Origin: Actinotignum schaalii
GTDB taxonomy: Bacteria; Actinomycetota; Actinomycetes; Actinomycetales; Actinomycetaceae
Length of the DNA stretch: 64,000 bases
NCBI RefSeq assembly: GCF_000724605.1
Contig: NZ_CP008802.1
Location: 62,001-126,000 of the forward strand
Reading direction: 5' to 3'
The notes beneath the pieces are model-generated. The model did no database searches. It saw only the letters and a program-made list of their open reading frames with translations, and was not told the DNA's origin. The stretch's first letter is position 1. Every line of letters begins with the position of its first letter. Below, piece after piece: positions 44,072-52,519 of this stretch. A program made the position numbers and the translations under genes.

Positions 44072-45108
44072 CGCAACCTCACTCTCGGGTCGAGGAGGCG
44101 GGAGGCCACATTGGAGAGCATCATGAGGAGAATAACCGCCCCGGAGAGCACCATGAGGAAGCCCTGGACGGTAACAATATCGCGGGTCGATACGCTGGCA
44201 ACCAGATGGTGCCCGATGCCGGGAAGCGCGAAGACCTGTTCAACCACCACGGTGCCCATGAGGAGGGCCGCGGCGTCGAGTGCAATAACGGCGAGGAGCG
44301 GAAGCCAAGCGTTCCGCAGCGCCTGGGTGAGCAGGGCGCGCCGGCGGCTCATCCCCTGGGCGCGGGCGGTGCGCACATAATCCTGGCCGAGCTGTTCCAG
44401 CACGGCGGAGCGTACGTAGCGCACCAGTCCCGCCGTTTGCGGAATCGCCAGGGTAATGGCGGGCAGGATGAGGCTACGGAGCGCCGCACCCGGATCGCCC
44501 CATCCCTCGCGCGGGAAACCGGTGGAGGGAAGATGGAGCGGGGTCGCCAGGTACATGACGAGCAGCATCCCCACGATGAACGTGGGGATCGCGATACCCA
44601 GTTGGGAAAGCCAGGAAACTAGGCGCCCGGCCAGGGTGGTGGAACGGGCCGCGGCATACACCCCGATAAGAAGGGCAAAAATAACCGCCAAACTCAAGGA
44701 CATGAGCGCGAGCGGCACGGTGACCTGGAGCTTCGTGACGAGCTCATGGGTCACGGAAAGAGAAGAAAAGGGTGAGGTGCCGAAATCACCGGTGAGGGCG
44801 GCACCTAACCAGCTCAGGTACTGGATGATAAGCGGACGATCCCAGCCGTGCTCAGCCCGGATCGTCTCAATTTGCGCATCGGTAGCATCCAGGCCACCCA
44901 TAATGACAGCCGGGTCACCGGGCAGGGTATGGAGCGCGAAAAAAATCACGAAGGAGGCGAGGAGTAACGCCGCCACCGCCCACCCCAGCGCGGCGAGCAC
45001 GATGCGGGCGGTGCGCGACGTCGTGGTGCGGAGCACCGTTTCGCGGTCCACGGTGCCGGAGGCGCTATGCACCCCCGGCACCTGCGCGAGCGCGAGTGGT
45101 TCAGTCAT
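44068..45108 (-). CDS. Oligopeptide ABC transporter permease (OppB type)
   Basis: Membrane subunit, 346 residues. The N-terminal helix ends with FFALHTLPGDPAVIMGG (family motif LPGDP); the permease core has TARAQGMSRRRALLTQALRNA as the coupling loop, then VEQVFALPGIGHHLV. A 45-residue soluble extension precedes the first helix. The start shares one base with the stop of the binding-protein gene (TAATG). Confidence 0.94.
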   Translation of the reverse strand: MTEPLALAQVPGVHSASGTVDRETVLRTTTSRTARIVLAALGWAVAALLLASFVIFFALHTLPGDPAVIMGGLDATDAQIETIRAEHGWDRPLIIQYLSWLGAALTGDFGTSPFSSLSVTHELVTKLQVTVPLALMSLSLAVIFALLIGVYAAARSTTLAGRLVSWLSQLGIAIPTFIVGMLLVMYLATPLHLPSTGFPREGWGDPGAALRSLILPAITLAIPQTAGLVRYVRSAVLEQLGQDYVRTARAQGMSRRRALLTQALRNAWLPLLAVIALDAAALLMGTVVVEQVFALPGIGHHLVASVSTRDIVTVQGFLMVLSGAVILLMMLSNVASRLLDPRVRLR

Positions 45109-46637
45109 TAACGCGCAACCTGAATATCAGCGGCGTAGAAACGAGAACCGGTCCGGTTGGTCGGGAACCCGGAGACCCCTTCCCGAGAGAAAATAATGGC
45201 CTTGGGGCTGTAGAGCCAATCCGAGGCGGCATCCTCGGAAACAAAAGCGGCCAGCTCACCGAGTTTCTTATCGCGTTCGGCCAGCGAGCTGGCGGTCATC
45301 GCTTCCTTATTGAGCTGCTGGGCCTGCGCGCTGTCATAATGCCAGTAGTAGCTGGGGTTGGAATAGTAGGTGAGGGTCCACGGATCCACGTGGAGCACCA
45401 TCGTCAGATCGTAATTGCCCCCGCGGTAGACCTCATCGAGCCAGCTAGAAAATTCCATCCGGTCAATCGTCACATTAATGCCGATCTCCTTGAGCTGGGC
45501 GGCCACATATTCGGAAATAGCCGAATCGTAATTATTGGCCACCCGCAGGTTGAGGGAAAGATTCTCAAAACCGGCCTTTTTGAGCAGCTCACGAGCGGCT
45601 TGCGGATCATAAGAATCAATCTCGTTGAGGGAATCGCTCCACCAGGCCATCCCGGGGGACACCATGGAACCGACCCGCACCATCGTCCCGCCGAGCGCGG
45701 TAATGAGGCCGTCCTTATCGATACCCTTGCGGATAGCGGTGCGCACATCCTTATTAGCCAGCGCCGGGTTGGAGTGGTTGAAGCCGAGCGTCATCCACGA
45801 GGTTTCGGTGCCCTGCGAGGTAATAATCGCCGGGTCAGCCGCGAAACGCTCCACCGTATCGGTGTTCTGGGTGGTGAGAATATCAATTTGCCCCGAGGCA
45901 AGCGCATTCGCGGCGGCGGTCTGGTCCGCATAATAGTGGTAGACCACTTCCTTGGTGCCGGCCGGATCGCCCCAGTAATTATCGTTACGCTCCAGGGTAA
46001 TGGTGGAGCCGGTCTTCCACTCGCCGATGGTGAAAGGCCCGGTACCGTTCGATTCCTTATTCAAATCGACCGTATTATCGGAGGGCACCATCATCGCGGC
46101 GTCCGTGGACATACTGTCCAAGAAATTCATATTCGGTTCGGAGAGGGTGACGACGACGGTATGCGGGTCGGAAGCCTGCGCTGATTTAAACGTGCGCATG
46201 AGCTTATGATCGGGATTCTTCGCCCCCTCAGCAGCAGAAGCTTCCAGGGTGGCCACCACATCCGCGGCATCAAAATCGGAACCGTCGTGGAATTTCACCC
46301 CTTCGCGCAGGTGGAAGGTGTAGTTGAGGCCATCCTCGGAAATATCCCAGGAGGTGGCTAGGGCCGGCAAAATATCACCATTTTCAGCGCGGCGGGTGAG
46401 CCCTTCATAAACATTATCGATAACAAGCTGATCAAGGGCCGCGCCGGAAACCGAGGTCGGATCCAGGCCGGTGGGTTCCAAAATAAAACCAACGTGCACC
46501 GAGGCATCCGGGTTCGCATTCTGAACCGGGGCCGGGCCGCTGGCGGGGGAGGAAGCCGCATCGGAGGGCGGGTTGGTTGAGCATCCGGACAGCGCGAGTC
46601 CGGCAACGAGCAGGGCGACGCCCGCAAAACGCTTCAT
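45108..46637 (-). CDS. ABC transporter substrate-binding lipoprotein (family 5, OppA/DppA-like)
   Basis: A 509-residue extracellular binding protein. Lipobox LSGC (acylated Cys at residue 18) and a Ser/Pro/Ala-rich linker precede the SBP_bac_5 fold: YEGLTRRAENGDILPALATSW, FHLREGVKFHDGSDFDAADVV, and GTGPFTIGEW. Peptides are the likely ligands, though nickel or heme binders share the fold. It is the first gene of the five-gene importer operon. Start chosen at the second ATG, after GGGAACAG, because the signal peptide begins there. Confidence 0.93.
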   Translation of the reverse strand: MKRFAGVALLVAGLALSGCSTNPPSDAASSPASGPAPVQNANPDASVHVGFILEPTGLDPTSVSGAALDQLVIDNVYEGLTRRAENGDILPALATSWDISEDGLNYTFHLREGVKFHDGSDFDAADVVATLEASAAEGAKNPDHKLMRTFKSAQASDPHTVVVTLSEPNMNFLDSMSTDAAMMVPSDNTVDLNKESNGTGPFTIGEWKTGSTITLERNDNYWGDPAGTKEVVYHYYADQTAAANALASGQIDILTTQNTDTVERFAADPAIITSQGTETSWMTLGFNHSNPALANKDVRTAIRKGIDKDGLITALGGTMVRVGSMVSPGMAWWSDSLNEIDSYDPQAARELLKKAGFENLSLNLRVANNYDSAISEYVAAQLKEIGINVTIDRMEFSSWLDEVYRGGNYDLTMVLHVDPWTLTYYSNPSYYWHYDSAQAQQLNKEAMTASSLAERDKKLGELAAFVSEDAASDWLYSPKAIIFSREGVSGFPTNRTGSRFYAADIQVAR

Positions 46638-46701
46638 ATCTGTTCCCATCAGGTAGTGAGGTCAAAATATGGCTCGGCGCATCTCAGCTCGGACACGTCG
46701 C

Positions 46702-46730
46702 CATATATGTATCTATCGAGTCAATGTGAA
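46702..46730 (-). promoter_or_regulatory. Possible promoter of the opp operon
   Basis: On the minus strand TTCACA, a 17-base spacer, then TATATG, 65 bp before the binding-protein start. The -10 box is not a strong match. Confidence 0.3.
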
Positions 46731-46760
46731 CCGTTGGAAAACGTGGAGTTAAAAGGCGAG

Positions 46761-47102
46761 CTACCTCTCCTTTGCGTCAGTATCGCGGATAGAGCGGGAC
46801 GCGCGGGTCCCGGGTTTGGCACGCTTGGCGCGCCGGCGAGCCTCAGCGGCTTCGCTTTCCAGATCGTGCACCACGAGGCGAGCGTGGCGCGCGGTCAAGA
46901 TGGGGTGGATTTTCTTTGCGGCGCGCATGGCGGTGGCGGTTCCCTCCGCCGCGGCCGTCAAAATACGTTCTTTTTCTTCCGCGGTCCATTCGTGGGTGCG
47001 CATAAAACGCAGCGAGCGGGCTTCGCGCAGCATGGAAATTCCCCACAGCAGCAGCACCACCAGGAAAATCCCAGCGAAGCCGAGGATTGACAGTCCGTTC
47101 AT
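46761..47102 (-). CDS. Small single-pass membrane protein, unknown function
   Basis: 113 residues with one N-terminal membrane helix (GFAGIFLVVLLLWGISML) followed by a charged, Arg/Lys/Glu-rich cytoplasmic helix-forming region (RTHEWTAEEKERILTAAAEG). No family recognised. Its ATG directly follows the proC stop codon (TAAATG), so it is translated from the proC message. Confidence 0.7.
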   Translation of the reverse strand: MNGLSILGFAGIFLVVLLLWGISMLREARSLRFMRTHEWTAEEKERILTAAAEGTATAMRAAKKIHPILTARHARLVVHDLESEAAEARRRAKRAKPGTRASRSIRDTDAKER

Positions 47103-47903
47103 TTAGCTGAGATTCCTATCTTTATCGATACTGGCTTGCACGCCGCGTACGACGGCCGCCCCGAAACCGGCGCGTTCTAATTCCACCACACCGGCCACGG
47201 TGGTGCCTCCCGGGGACTGCACCGTATCGGCCAAATCGGCCGGGGAGAGCTCACTTGCGAGCACCAGGCGCGCCGCACCTTCCACCGCCTGCGCGGCGAT
47301 ACGCACCGCCTGCGCGGCCGGGAGCCCATCGGCAACGGCGGCACGTTTGAGGGCATCAATATAGGTAAAAGTGAAAGCCGGGGAGCATCCGGCGAGCGCG
47401 GAAAAGACGGAAAAATGTTTTTCTTCCAGGGTGATATGAGCACCCACGGCGGCGAAGACCTCCCGCACCGCGTCCTGCTGGGCGGGGGTGACGGAGCCTG
47501 AGAAGCACAGCGCCGTCATGGAGGCACGCACACTGGCGGCCACATTCGGCATGGCGCGCACGAGCGGCTGACCCGGGGCGAGATGGCGGGCGAGGGTGGC
47601 AAGCTCGAGGCCCGCCGCGATGGAGACGATAACGGTGCCAGATTCCCGTGCGACGTCGTTAATTTCTTCTAGAACATCCGCAACCGCGTACGGTTTCACG
47701 GCGACGACGACGATTCCGTCACCCACGGCCGTGACCAGCTCGGTATTCGAGGTGGCCGGGCGCGCCCCCGTTTCCTCCGCGAAGTCGCGCGCCGCCTGCG
47801 CATCTTTCGCAGAAACGACGACGGACGCCGGATCCGCGCCCGCGGCAAGCACCCCGCGCGCCAGGGCCCCGCCCATATGTCCGGTTCCAATAAAGCCGAT
47901 CAC
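47103..47903 (-). CDS. proC: Pyrroline-5-carboxylate reductase
   Basis: Last step of proline synthesis: reduces pyrroline-5-carboxylate with NAD(P)H. The Rossmann motif IGFIGTGHMGGAL is at the N terminus. The C-terminal dimer domain has SALAGCSPAFTFTYIDAL and the family signature SPGGTTVAGVVELERAGF. I chose the GTG at 47903, with AAAGGA about eight bases ahead; a TTG two codons earlier is too close to that site. Followed without a gap by the small membrane protein gene. Confidence 0.94.
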   Translation of the reverse strand: MIGFIGTGHMGGALARGVLAAGADPASVVVSAKDAQAARDFAEETGARPATSNTELVTAVGDGIVVVAVKPYAVADVLEEINDVARESGTVIVSIAAGLELATLARHLAPGQPLVRAMPNVAASVRASMTALCFSGSVTPAQQDAVREVFAAVGAHITLEEKHFSVFSALAGCSPAFTFTYIDALKRAAVADGLPAAQAVRIAAQAVEGAARLVLASELSPADLADTVQSPGGTTVAGVVELERAGFGAAVVRGVQASIDKDRNLS

Positions 47904-48049
47904 GAGCAATTCCTTTCTACCAGCTAGGCCCGGTGCTCCCGCAGCGGCGCTGAGCGAACACCGGGTATGCTCTCCGCGTTTTATTTTAGGCTGAAGAAAG
48001 GTGTTTTATGGCCGGCGTGGCTCTCACCCGGCAGAACGGAGGGTTTGAC

Positions 48050-48832
48050 ATGTCACATCGAGTACTCGTAACCGGAGCGTCCAGCGGCATCGGGGCGGCG
48101 AGCGTCCGCACCTTGTGCGCGGCCGGATTTGAGGTGATCGCCACCGCACGGCGCGAAGATCGGCTCCGCCAACTCGCCGAACAAACCGGGTGCAGCTACG
48201 TGGTGGCGGACCTGATGGAGGAGGGCGACGTCGCACGGCTCGCCGCCACCGTAGCGGAAGCCGGCGGGGTGGACTGCCTGGTCAATAACGCCGGCGGGGC
48301 CCGCGGGCAGGACAAAGTGGCGGACGCAAAAATCGAGGACTGGGAGTGGATGTACCGCGTGAACGTGCTCGGTACCCTGCGCCTGACCCGGGCGCTGCTC
48401 CCGCATATGCGGGAGAACGGTGGGAGCATCCTCTTTGTGACCTCCACGGCGGCGCAGGAAACCTACGTGGGTGGGGCCGGATACACGGCGGCGAAGCACG
48501 CCGAACGCATGATTAAAGACACCCTGCGCCTGGAACTGGTGGGTGAACCGGTACGCCTCATGGAGCTGCGCCCCGGCATGGTGATGACGGAGGAGTTTTC
48601 CAAGAATCGCCTCGGATCGGATGCGGCGGCGCAGAATGTTTATGCCGGGGTGGCCGAGCCGCTGCTGGCTGAGGATGTTGCTGAGACGGTGGTCTGGATG
48701 CTTTCCCGCCCCGCCCACGTCAATATCGATTCGGTGGTGATCCGCCCCGTGGCCCAAGCGAATTCCTGGACGGTGGCCCGCACCGGCAGCGACGTGGTGG
48801 ACCTGCCTTCCTCCGGGCTGGATGGGGAGTAA
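48050..48832 (+). CDS. Short-chain dehydrogenase/reductase
   Basis: A 260-residue classical SDR: cofactor motif TGASSGIGA at residues 8-16, NNAGG in the central strand, catalytic Ser in VTSTAAQ and YTAAKHA (YxxxK). R39 after the second strand (TARREDRL) suggests NADP(H). The acidic/GMV region MELRPGMVMTEEF follows. Start at 48050 is set by GGAGGG; a longer frame from 48008 lacks a site. The substrate is not evident; the sequence resembles the YdfG-like hydroxy-acid dehydrogenases. Confidence 0.9.
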   Translation: MSHRVLVTGASSGIGAASVRTLCAAGFEVIATARREDRLRQLAEQTGCSYVVADLMEEGDVARLAATVAEAGGVDCLVNNAGGARGQDKVADAKIEDWEWMYRVNVLGTLRLTRALLPHMRENGGSILFVTSTAAQETYVGGAGYTAAKHAERMIKDTLRLELVGEPVRLMELRPGMVMTEEFSKNRLGSDAAAQNVYAGVAEPLLAEDVAETVVWMLSRPAHVNIDSVVIRPVAQANSWTVARTGSDVVDLPSSGLDGE

Positions 48833-48837
48833 GCGCC

Positions 48838-48905
48838 CCGTTCTCCACGTGCGCCGGTAACGGGGCACTGGGGCGCTGGCGCCGTGCCCGCGCCGTGTCG
48901 GTATC
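48838..48905. repeat. GC-rich dispersed repeat between SDR and pcp
   Basis: CGGTAACGGGGCACTGGGGC and GGCGCCGTGCCCGCGCCGTG words between two convergent genes; no other feature is in the gap. Confidence 0.6.
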
Positions 48906-48914
48906 GTGTGGAGA

Positions 48915-49601
48915 CTAGCGGGTTTCAGCGACCTGCCGGGCAAGTTCCGCAATCGCCGCGGCGATCCCGCGGCCGAGCTCATCGAAAGTGGTGGCAGGCC
49001 GCGGTGCGCCGTGTACCGAGCCGGGTAGCGGCGTCGGCTGAGGCACCGACAGTGCGTCGGTTTCCCCGCCCACCGTGGCCACTCCGACGGTGCGCAGGGC
49101 CGGCACGTGAATGAAGAGGCCGGGAACGGGAAGCTGGGCCACGCGGTAGGCAATGTTATTGCAGAGGTAGCGCCCCGGATCTCGGCTTGTTTCCGCATTG
49201 ATACCGGCCCCGTTAATAGCGCGGGTAATATCCGCCACCCGCACAGGGCTCGCGGCGATAGCAGGCCCGCCCGCAATCACGGGTTCGCCATCGGGTTGAG
49301 CTCCCGCATTATCCGGAATCCGGGCGATATTCTCATTAAAAGCTTGAAGCTCCGGGGTGATAGCGCTACGCCCGCCCGCCTCTCCGATGGCAATGACCGC
49401 ATCGGGGTGAAAACGCTCCACCGCCTCGGCCAGCACCTGCCCGGCACTCGCGAACACCACCGGCAACATGGCCGTTGTGACCTCCACCTCGCAAGGAAGA
49501 TCCATATTCGGAAGATAAGGGATGGCTCGCAGCGCCGCCTCCCGGCTCGCATTTTCGGTATCGGAACCAAAAGGCTCAAAATAAGTCACTAAAACACGCA
49601 C
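48915..49601 (-). CDS. pcp: Pyroglutamyl-peptidase I
   Basis: Cysteine peptidase that removes N-terminal pyroglutamate from peptides. The triad is visible: Glu in AIGEAGGR, Cys in GRYLCNN and His in LFIHVPAL. The N terminus VLVTYFEPFG matches the family, which usually has TGFEPFG. 228 residues; start is GTG. It would use peptides such as those brought in by the nearby peptide importer, though it is not in that operon. Confidence 0.93.
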   Translation of the reverse strand: MRVLVTYFEPFGSDTENASREAALRAIPYLPNMDLPCEVEVTTAMLPVVFASAGQVLAEAVERFHPDAVIAIGEAGGRSAITPELQAFNENIARIPDNAGAQPDGEPVIAGGPAIAASPVRVADITRAINGAGINAETSRDPGRYLCNNIAYRVAQLPVPGLFIHVPALRTVGVATVGGETDALSVPQPTPLPGSVHGAPRPATTFDELGRGIAAAIAELARQVAETR

Positions 49602-49742
49602 ACTTCACCCTACCGCGCCCCTACCTGTGGATAACTACACGCGCCGAACTACGCCTGTGGATGGGCTCTGGACGGATCTTTCCGGGCCTGGCACCATCAG
49701 CTCAAGCGTTTGGCAGGGGGAGCCGGCACCCAGAAAACAGGC

Positions 49743-49838
49743 GGCGCCAGCTCTACGAAAGTAAGGGGCGCCTGCCCAGCGAAAGTAAGGGGCGTCAGCA
49801 TAAAGAAAGTAACTGGTAGCAGCTTAAAGAAAACGGGA
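49743..49838 (+). repeat. Degenerate 24-bp tandem repeat, four units
   Basis: Units start at 49743, 49767, 49791 and 49815; the first two read GGCGCCAGCTCTACGAAAGT and GGCGCCTGCCCAGCGAAAGT in their first 20 bases. The core CGAAAGTAAGG declines in later units. They fill the 49602-49858 gap just upstream of the WXG100-like gene. A frame through them is open (49710-49922) but overlaps the next gene and I do not call it. Confidence 0.75.
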
Positions 49839-49858
49839 GCGAAGAAGGGGAGGTCACG

Positions 49859-50200
49859 GTGGATGGTGTTCTTATCACGGAGTCTGCGACGGCGGATCTG
49901 CGCGCCGCGCTCGCGGACGTGAGTGCCGCGCTGGCTCCGCTGCGGGTGGATAGCGTGCCGGGAGCGGTGGCGGCGGCACTGGCTGGCACCCCACCACCGG
50001 CCAGCGTGAGTGCGGGATGCGCGGCTCTGGATAGGCGCACCGGCGATATCGCGGCCCGAGCCGATGAGCTAGCCGCCTCCCTCGCCCTGGCCTGGCGCAT
50101 TTACCAGGAGGCAGATACCGCGGCCGGCGCGGATATGTCTGTTCTGGATATTGCCGGCACGGATATTTCTGGTTTGGATATCGCGGGGGTCGGACGATGA
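49859..50200 (+). CDS. WXG100-like small helical protein
   Basis: A 113-residue protein without signal peptide: a helical pattern (SATADLRAALADVSAALAPL; IAARADELAASLALAWRIYQ) of the size and heptad character of ESX/WXG100-type partners, although the central WxG is not present (LAWRIYQEA lies where a C-terminal motif might be). The C terminus has two near-repeats (VLDIAGTDIS, GLDIAGVGR). Start is GTG with GGGAGG ahead. Its stop overlaps the ATG of the DUF1023 hydrolase gene, so they are a translationally coupled pair. Confidence 0.6.
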   Translation: MDGVLITESATADLRAALADVSAALAPLRVDSVPGAVAAALAGTPPPASVSAGCAALDRRTGDIAARADELAASLALAWRIYQEADTAAGADMSVLDIAGTDISGLDIAGVGR

Positions 50201-52260
50201 AAGATCTCAGGGTGACGTGGGGGCAACTGTGCGGCTGGAACGGGGCCCTGCTAGGAACGGTTCTCGGTGAGGTTGCAGCCGTACGTAGGCGCTGTGAAGA
50301 AGCTAGCTGGCAGCTGCGCCAGCTAGCCACGCGCTCCTTGAAGGGTGCCTGGGAAGGCTACGGGGCACGTGCCTTCCTCTCCGATGTACGGGCCCTGGCC
50401 GCGCGCGCCGCCGCGCACACCGACCATATTGACCACCTCATCCAGGCCCTCGGGGAGGCCCAGCATAAAATCTCCCGCACCCAAACGGCCGTGAGCGAAG
50501 CCCTCTCCCGCGCGAAGGCCGCCGGAATGGAGATCACACCTAGCGGTGAGGTTGTTGATCCGCTGGACGGAGCGGATGCCACCGGGGTCGCTGACTGGGA
50601 ACGGCGCCAGGTAGCGGTACAGATTAGGGTGGAGGTGGAAGTAGCCCACAAATCGGCCGATAATACCCTCAGCTATCTGGACAAGGTTTTCACGCAGCTG
50701 GCTGCCGGGCAGATAGCCCCGGAGGCTCGCACCAACCACTACCATTCGGTGGGGAAGGTGCCGGTTGGGAAAAGTGCGGCCTATGTGCAGGCCTGGTGGG
50801 CGTCCCTGGGCGATGCCGAACGCTCCTATGTGCTCGCGCATTACCCGCAGGATGTGGGAAATTTGGACGGAATACCCTACGCGGTGCGGGACCGCGCCAA
50901 TATTGCCGTTGCCCGCCATGACGAAGAAATGGCCCGCGCCTACTACGATCCGATTCTGGCCGAGCTCTCCGCGGAGATCGCCAGCGCCCAGGCGGATCTT
51001 GAGGGGAACCTCGGGAAAACTGATCGAGAGATTCGCACCGCCCAGCTCGGCGCGGCTCAGCTGCGCTATGCCACCATCACCGCCAACCTGGCCGCTTACG
51101 CCACGATCCGTACCCAGCGCGGCCTGGATCGCAATTGGCGTGAGCACATCAGTATGTCACCGGCTCGCTCAGCTTCGCCCCGTGATGCGAAGCGGCACTT
51201 TTCGCCTCGCGAGGGGCGATCATCCGCGGCGCACTCGCCTGCGGCGCGACTATCCGCGGGGCACGCAGCTCCGGCTCACTCGCCTGCGCCGCGTTCCTCT
51301 CCGCTGGCAGGCCCCGCCCAGCCCGCCCCGTCCGGCCAGCCCCGCCAGCTTCTCGTGTACCGCGGGCCGAACCGGGCCCGCACCGGCACCGGTGCGGAAT
51401 TGCGCACCATCCAGGTGGCCTTAGCCCAAGGCAATGTGGATACCGCCTCGTCTATCACCATTGAGGTGGGTGGAATGACCACCAACGTGGTGAATTCCCT
51501 CGATTCACATATGGAAGCGGCCGGCCGCCTAGCCGCCCTCCAGCGGGAGATCCTCACCGCTCGCGGGGAAACGGGAAGCCCGGCGGTGGTGACCTGGTTT
51601 GATTACGCCGCCCCGCAAAGCGCGCTGGATTCCTCCCTCTACACCCCGGCGCGGGCCCGGGAAGGCGGGGCCAGCCTCGCGCGCTTCGCGGAGGGAATCG
51701 CCCAGGTCCGCGGGGAGGATCGCCCGCGTATCAATCTGCTGGGGCATTCCTACGGTTCGGTGACGGCCTCAGCGGCCGCGGAGCAAGCTAGGCACGGCGT
51801 CGTCGATACCCTTGTGGTGTACGGAACACCCGGGGTCGTGGCCGAAGGATGGGATATGAATACCGGGGTGCACGGGGCCGGAAGCGCCGCCTCCAATCAC
51901 GTCCTTTCCAATAAGAAAGACATTATTAACGTGGTCAATGCGCTGGGTGGGGGAGCGGTGTCGAGCGGACACACTGATGCGCTCGGCTTCAATCCGCGCC
52001 GGGACCCAGATTTCACCGCGCATCACTTCTCCGGGCGTGGCGGCTTCTTCTCCCAGCATTCGGAATATTTGGAAAACGCGAATTCCCCGCAAATGCGCGA
52101 ACTAGCGCGCATCACCACGGAGCCTGCTACGGGACCCGGCGCACCGCCAGCCACGGAGCCCGGCGCACCGCCAGCCACGCTTGCCCCGCCCCGCGAACCA
52201 CCCGCCGGAGCTGCGCCGTCGCCCCAAAACCCACCGGTCCGCCCGCCACCCGGAAGCTAG
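50197..52260 (+). CDS. DUF1023 alpha/beta hydrolase with WXG100-like N terminus
   Basis: A 687-residue protein. Residues 1-180 are helical with a WEGYGARAF segment (a W-x-G at the turn of two helices, as in WXG100/LXG N-terminal domains of type VII secretion substrates). A Ser/Ala/Pro-rich linker at about 320-385 is followed by a DUF1023-type hydrolase: RVQVALAQGN-like start, TWFDYAAPQSALD, and the nucleophile elbow LLGHSYGSVTAS. A possible acid and His are in VYGTPGV and SGHTDALGF. The last 50 residues are a Pro-rich tail with a 24-bp duplication. I infer a secreted hydrolase or lipase-like effector; no secretion-machinery genes are in the window. Confidence 0.78.
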   Translation: MKDLRVTWGQLCGWNGALLGTVLGEVAAVRRRCEEASWQLRQLATRSLKGAWEGYGARAFLSDVRALAARAAAHTDHIDHLIQALGEAQHKISRTQTAVSEALSRAKAAGMEITPSGEVVDPLDGADATGVADWERRQVAVQIRVEVEVAHKSADNTLSYLDKVFTQLAAGQIAPEARTNHYHSVGKVPVGKSAAYVQAWWASLGDAERSYVLAHYPQDVGNLDGIPYAVRDRANIAVARHDEEMARAYYDPILAELSAEIASAQADLEGNLGKTDREIRTAQLGAAQLRYATITANLAAYATIRTQRGLDRNWREHISMSPARSASPRDAKRHFSPREGRSSAAHSPAARLSAGHAAPAHSPAPRSSPLAGPAQPAPSGQPRQLLVYRGPNRARTGTGAELRTIQVALAQGNVDTASSITIEVGGMTTNVVNSLDSHMEAAGRLAALQREILTARGETGSPAVVTWFDYAAPQSALDSSLYTPARAREGGASLARFAEGIAQVRGEDRPRINLLGHSYGSVTASAAAEQARHGVVDTLVVYGTPGVVAEGWDMNTGVHGAGSAASNHVLSNKKDIINVVNALGGGAVSSGHTDALGFNPRRDPDFTAHHFSGRGGFFSQHSEYLENANSPQMRELARITTEPATGPGAPPATEPGAPPATLAPPREPPAGAAPSPQNPPVRPPPGS

Positions 52261-52269
52261 ATGCGCCCC

Positions 52270-52500
52270 GCGCGCGGAAGGGCTACAATGAGCGGCGTTG
52301 GCTATGACCCGGCAATCACCGGCGAGCTCTCGGAAGAACAGCCGCGCGGCCCTGCCCCGCAGCCCAGTAGAACCGAGCGGGTGGACCCGTTAGCGTCCTA
52401 ATGAAGCGGTTACCCGCCGTGCCACGCGTGCGGCGAGTAGCAAATGAGGTGGTACCGCGGTACCGGATATCCGGCGTCGTCCTCATTCCGAATAGGTTTG
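52270..52500 (+). promoter_or_regulatory. T-box leader of ileS (isoleucine)
   Basis: The conserved T-box sequence GGTGGTACCGCGG is at 52448-52460, within a stem formed by AATGAGG (52443-52449) and CCTCATT (52481-52487). Upstream, the stem I region contains an AUC isoleucine codon (52315-52317) in GGCAATCACCGG, the expected specifier. No terminator with a T-run lies between it and the start codon, so control of translation start, as known for actinobacterial ileS T-boxes, is the best reading: uncharged tRNA-Ile would free the GAGGAG ribosome site. Confidence 0.93.
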
Positions 52501-52519
52501 AGACACGAGGAGACACCGC

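Noticed and set aside
46656-47090. 144-codon plus-strand frame opposite the small membrane protein
   Set aside because: The minus-strand frame starts immediately at the proC stop and has a clear membrane helix; the plus frame has no such support.
49710-49922. 70-codon frame through the 24-bp repeats
   Set aside because: Its second half overlaps the WXG100-like gene in another frame and there is no convincing ribosome site; noted as a repeat instead.
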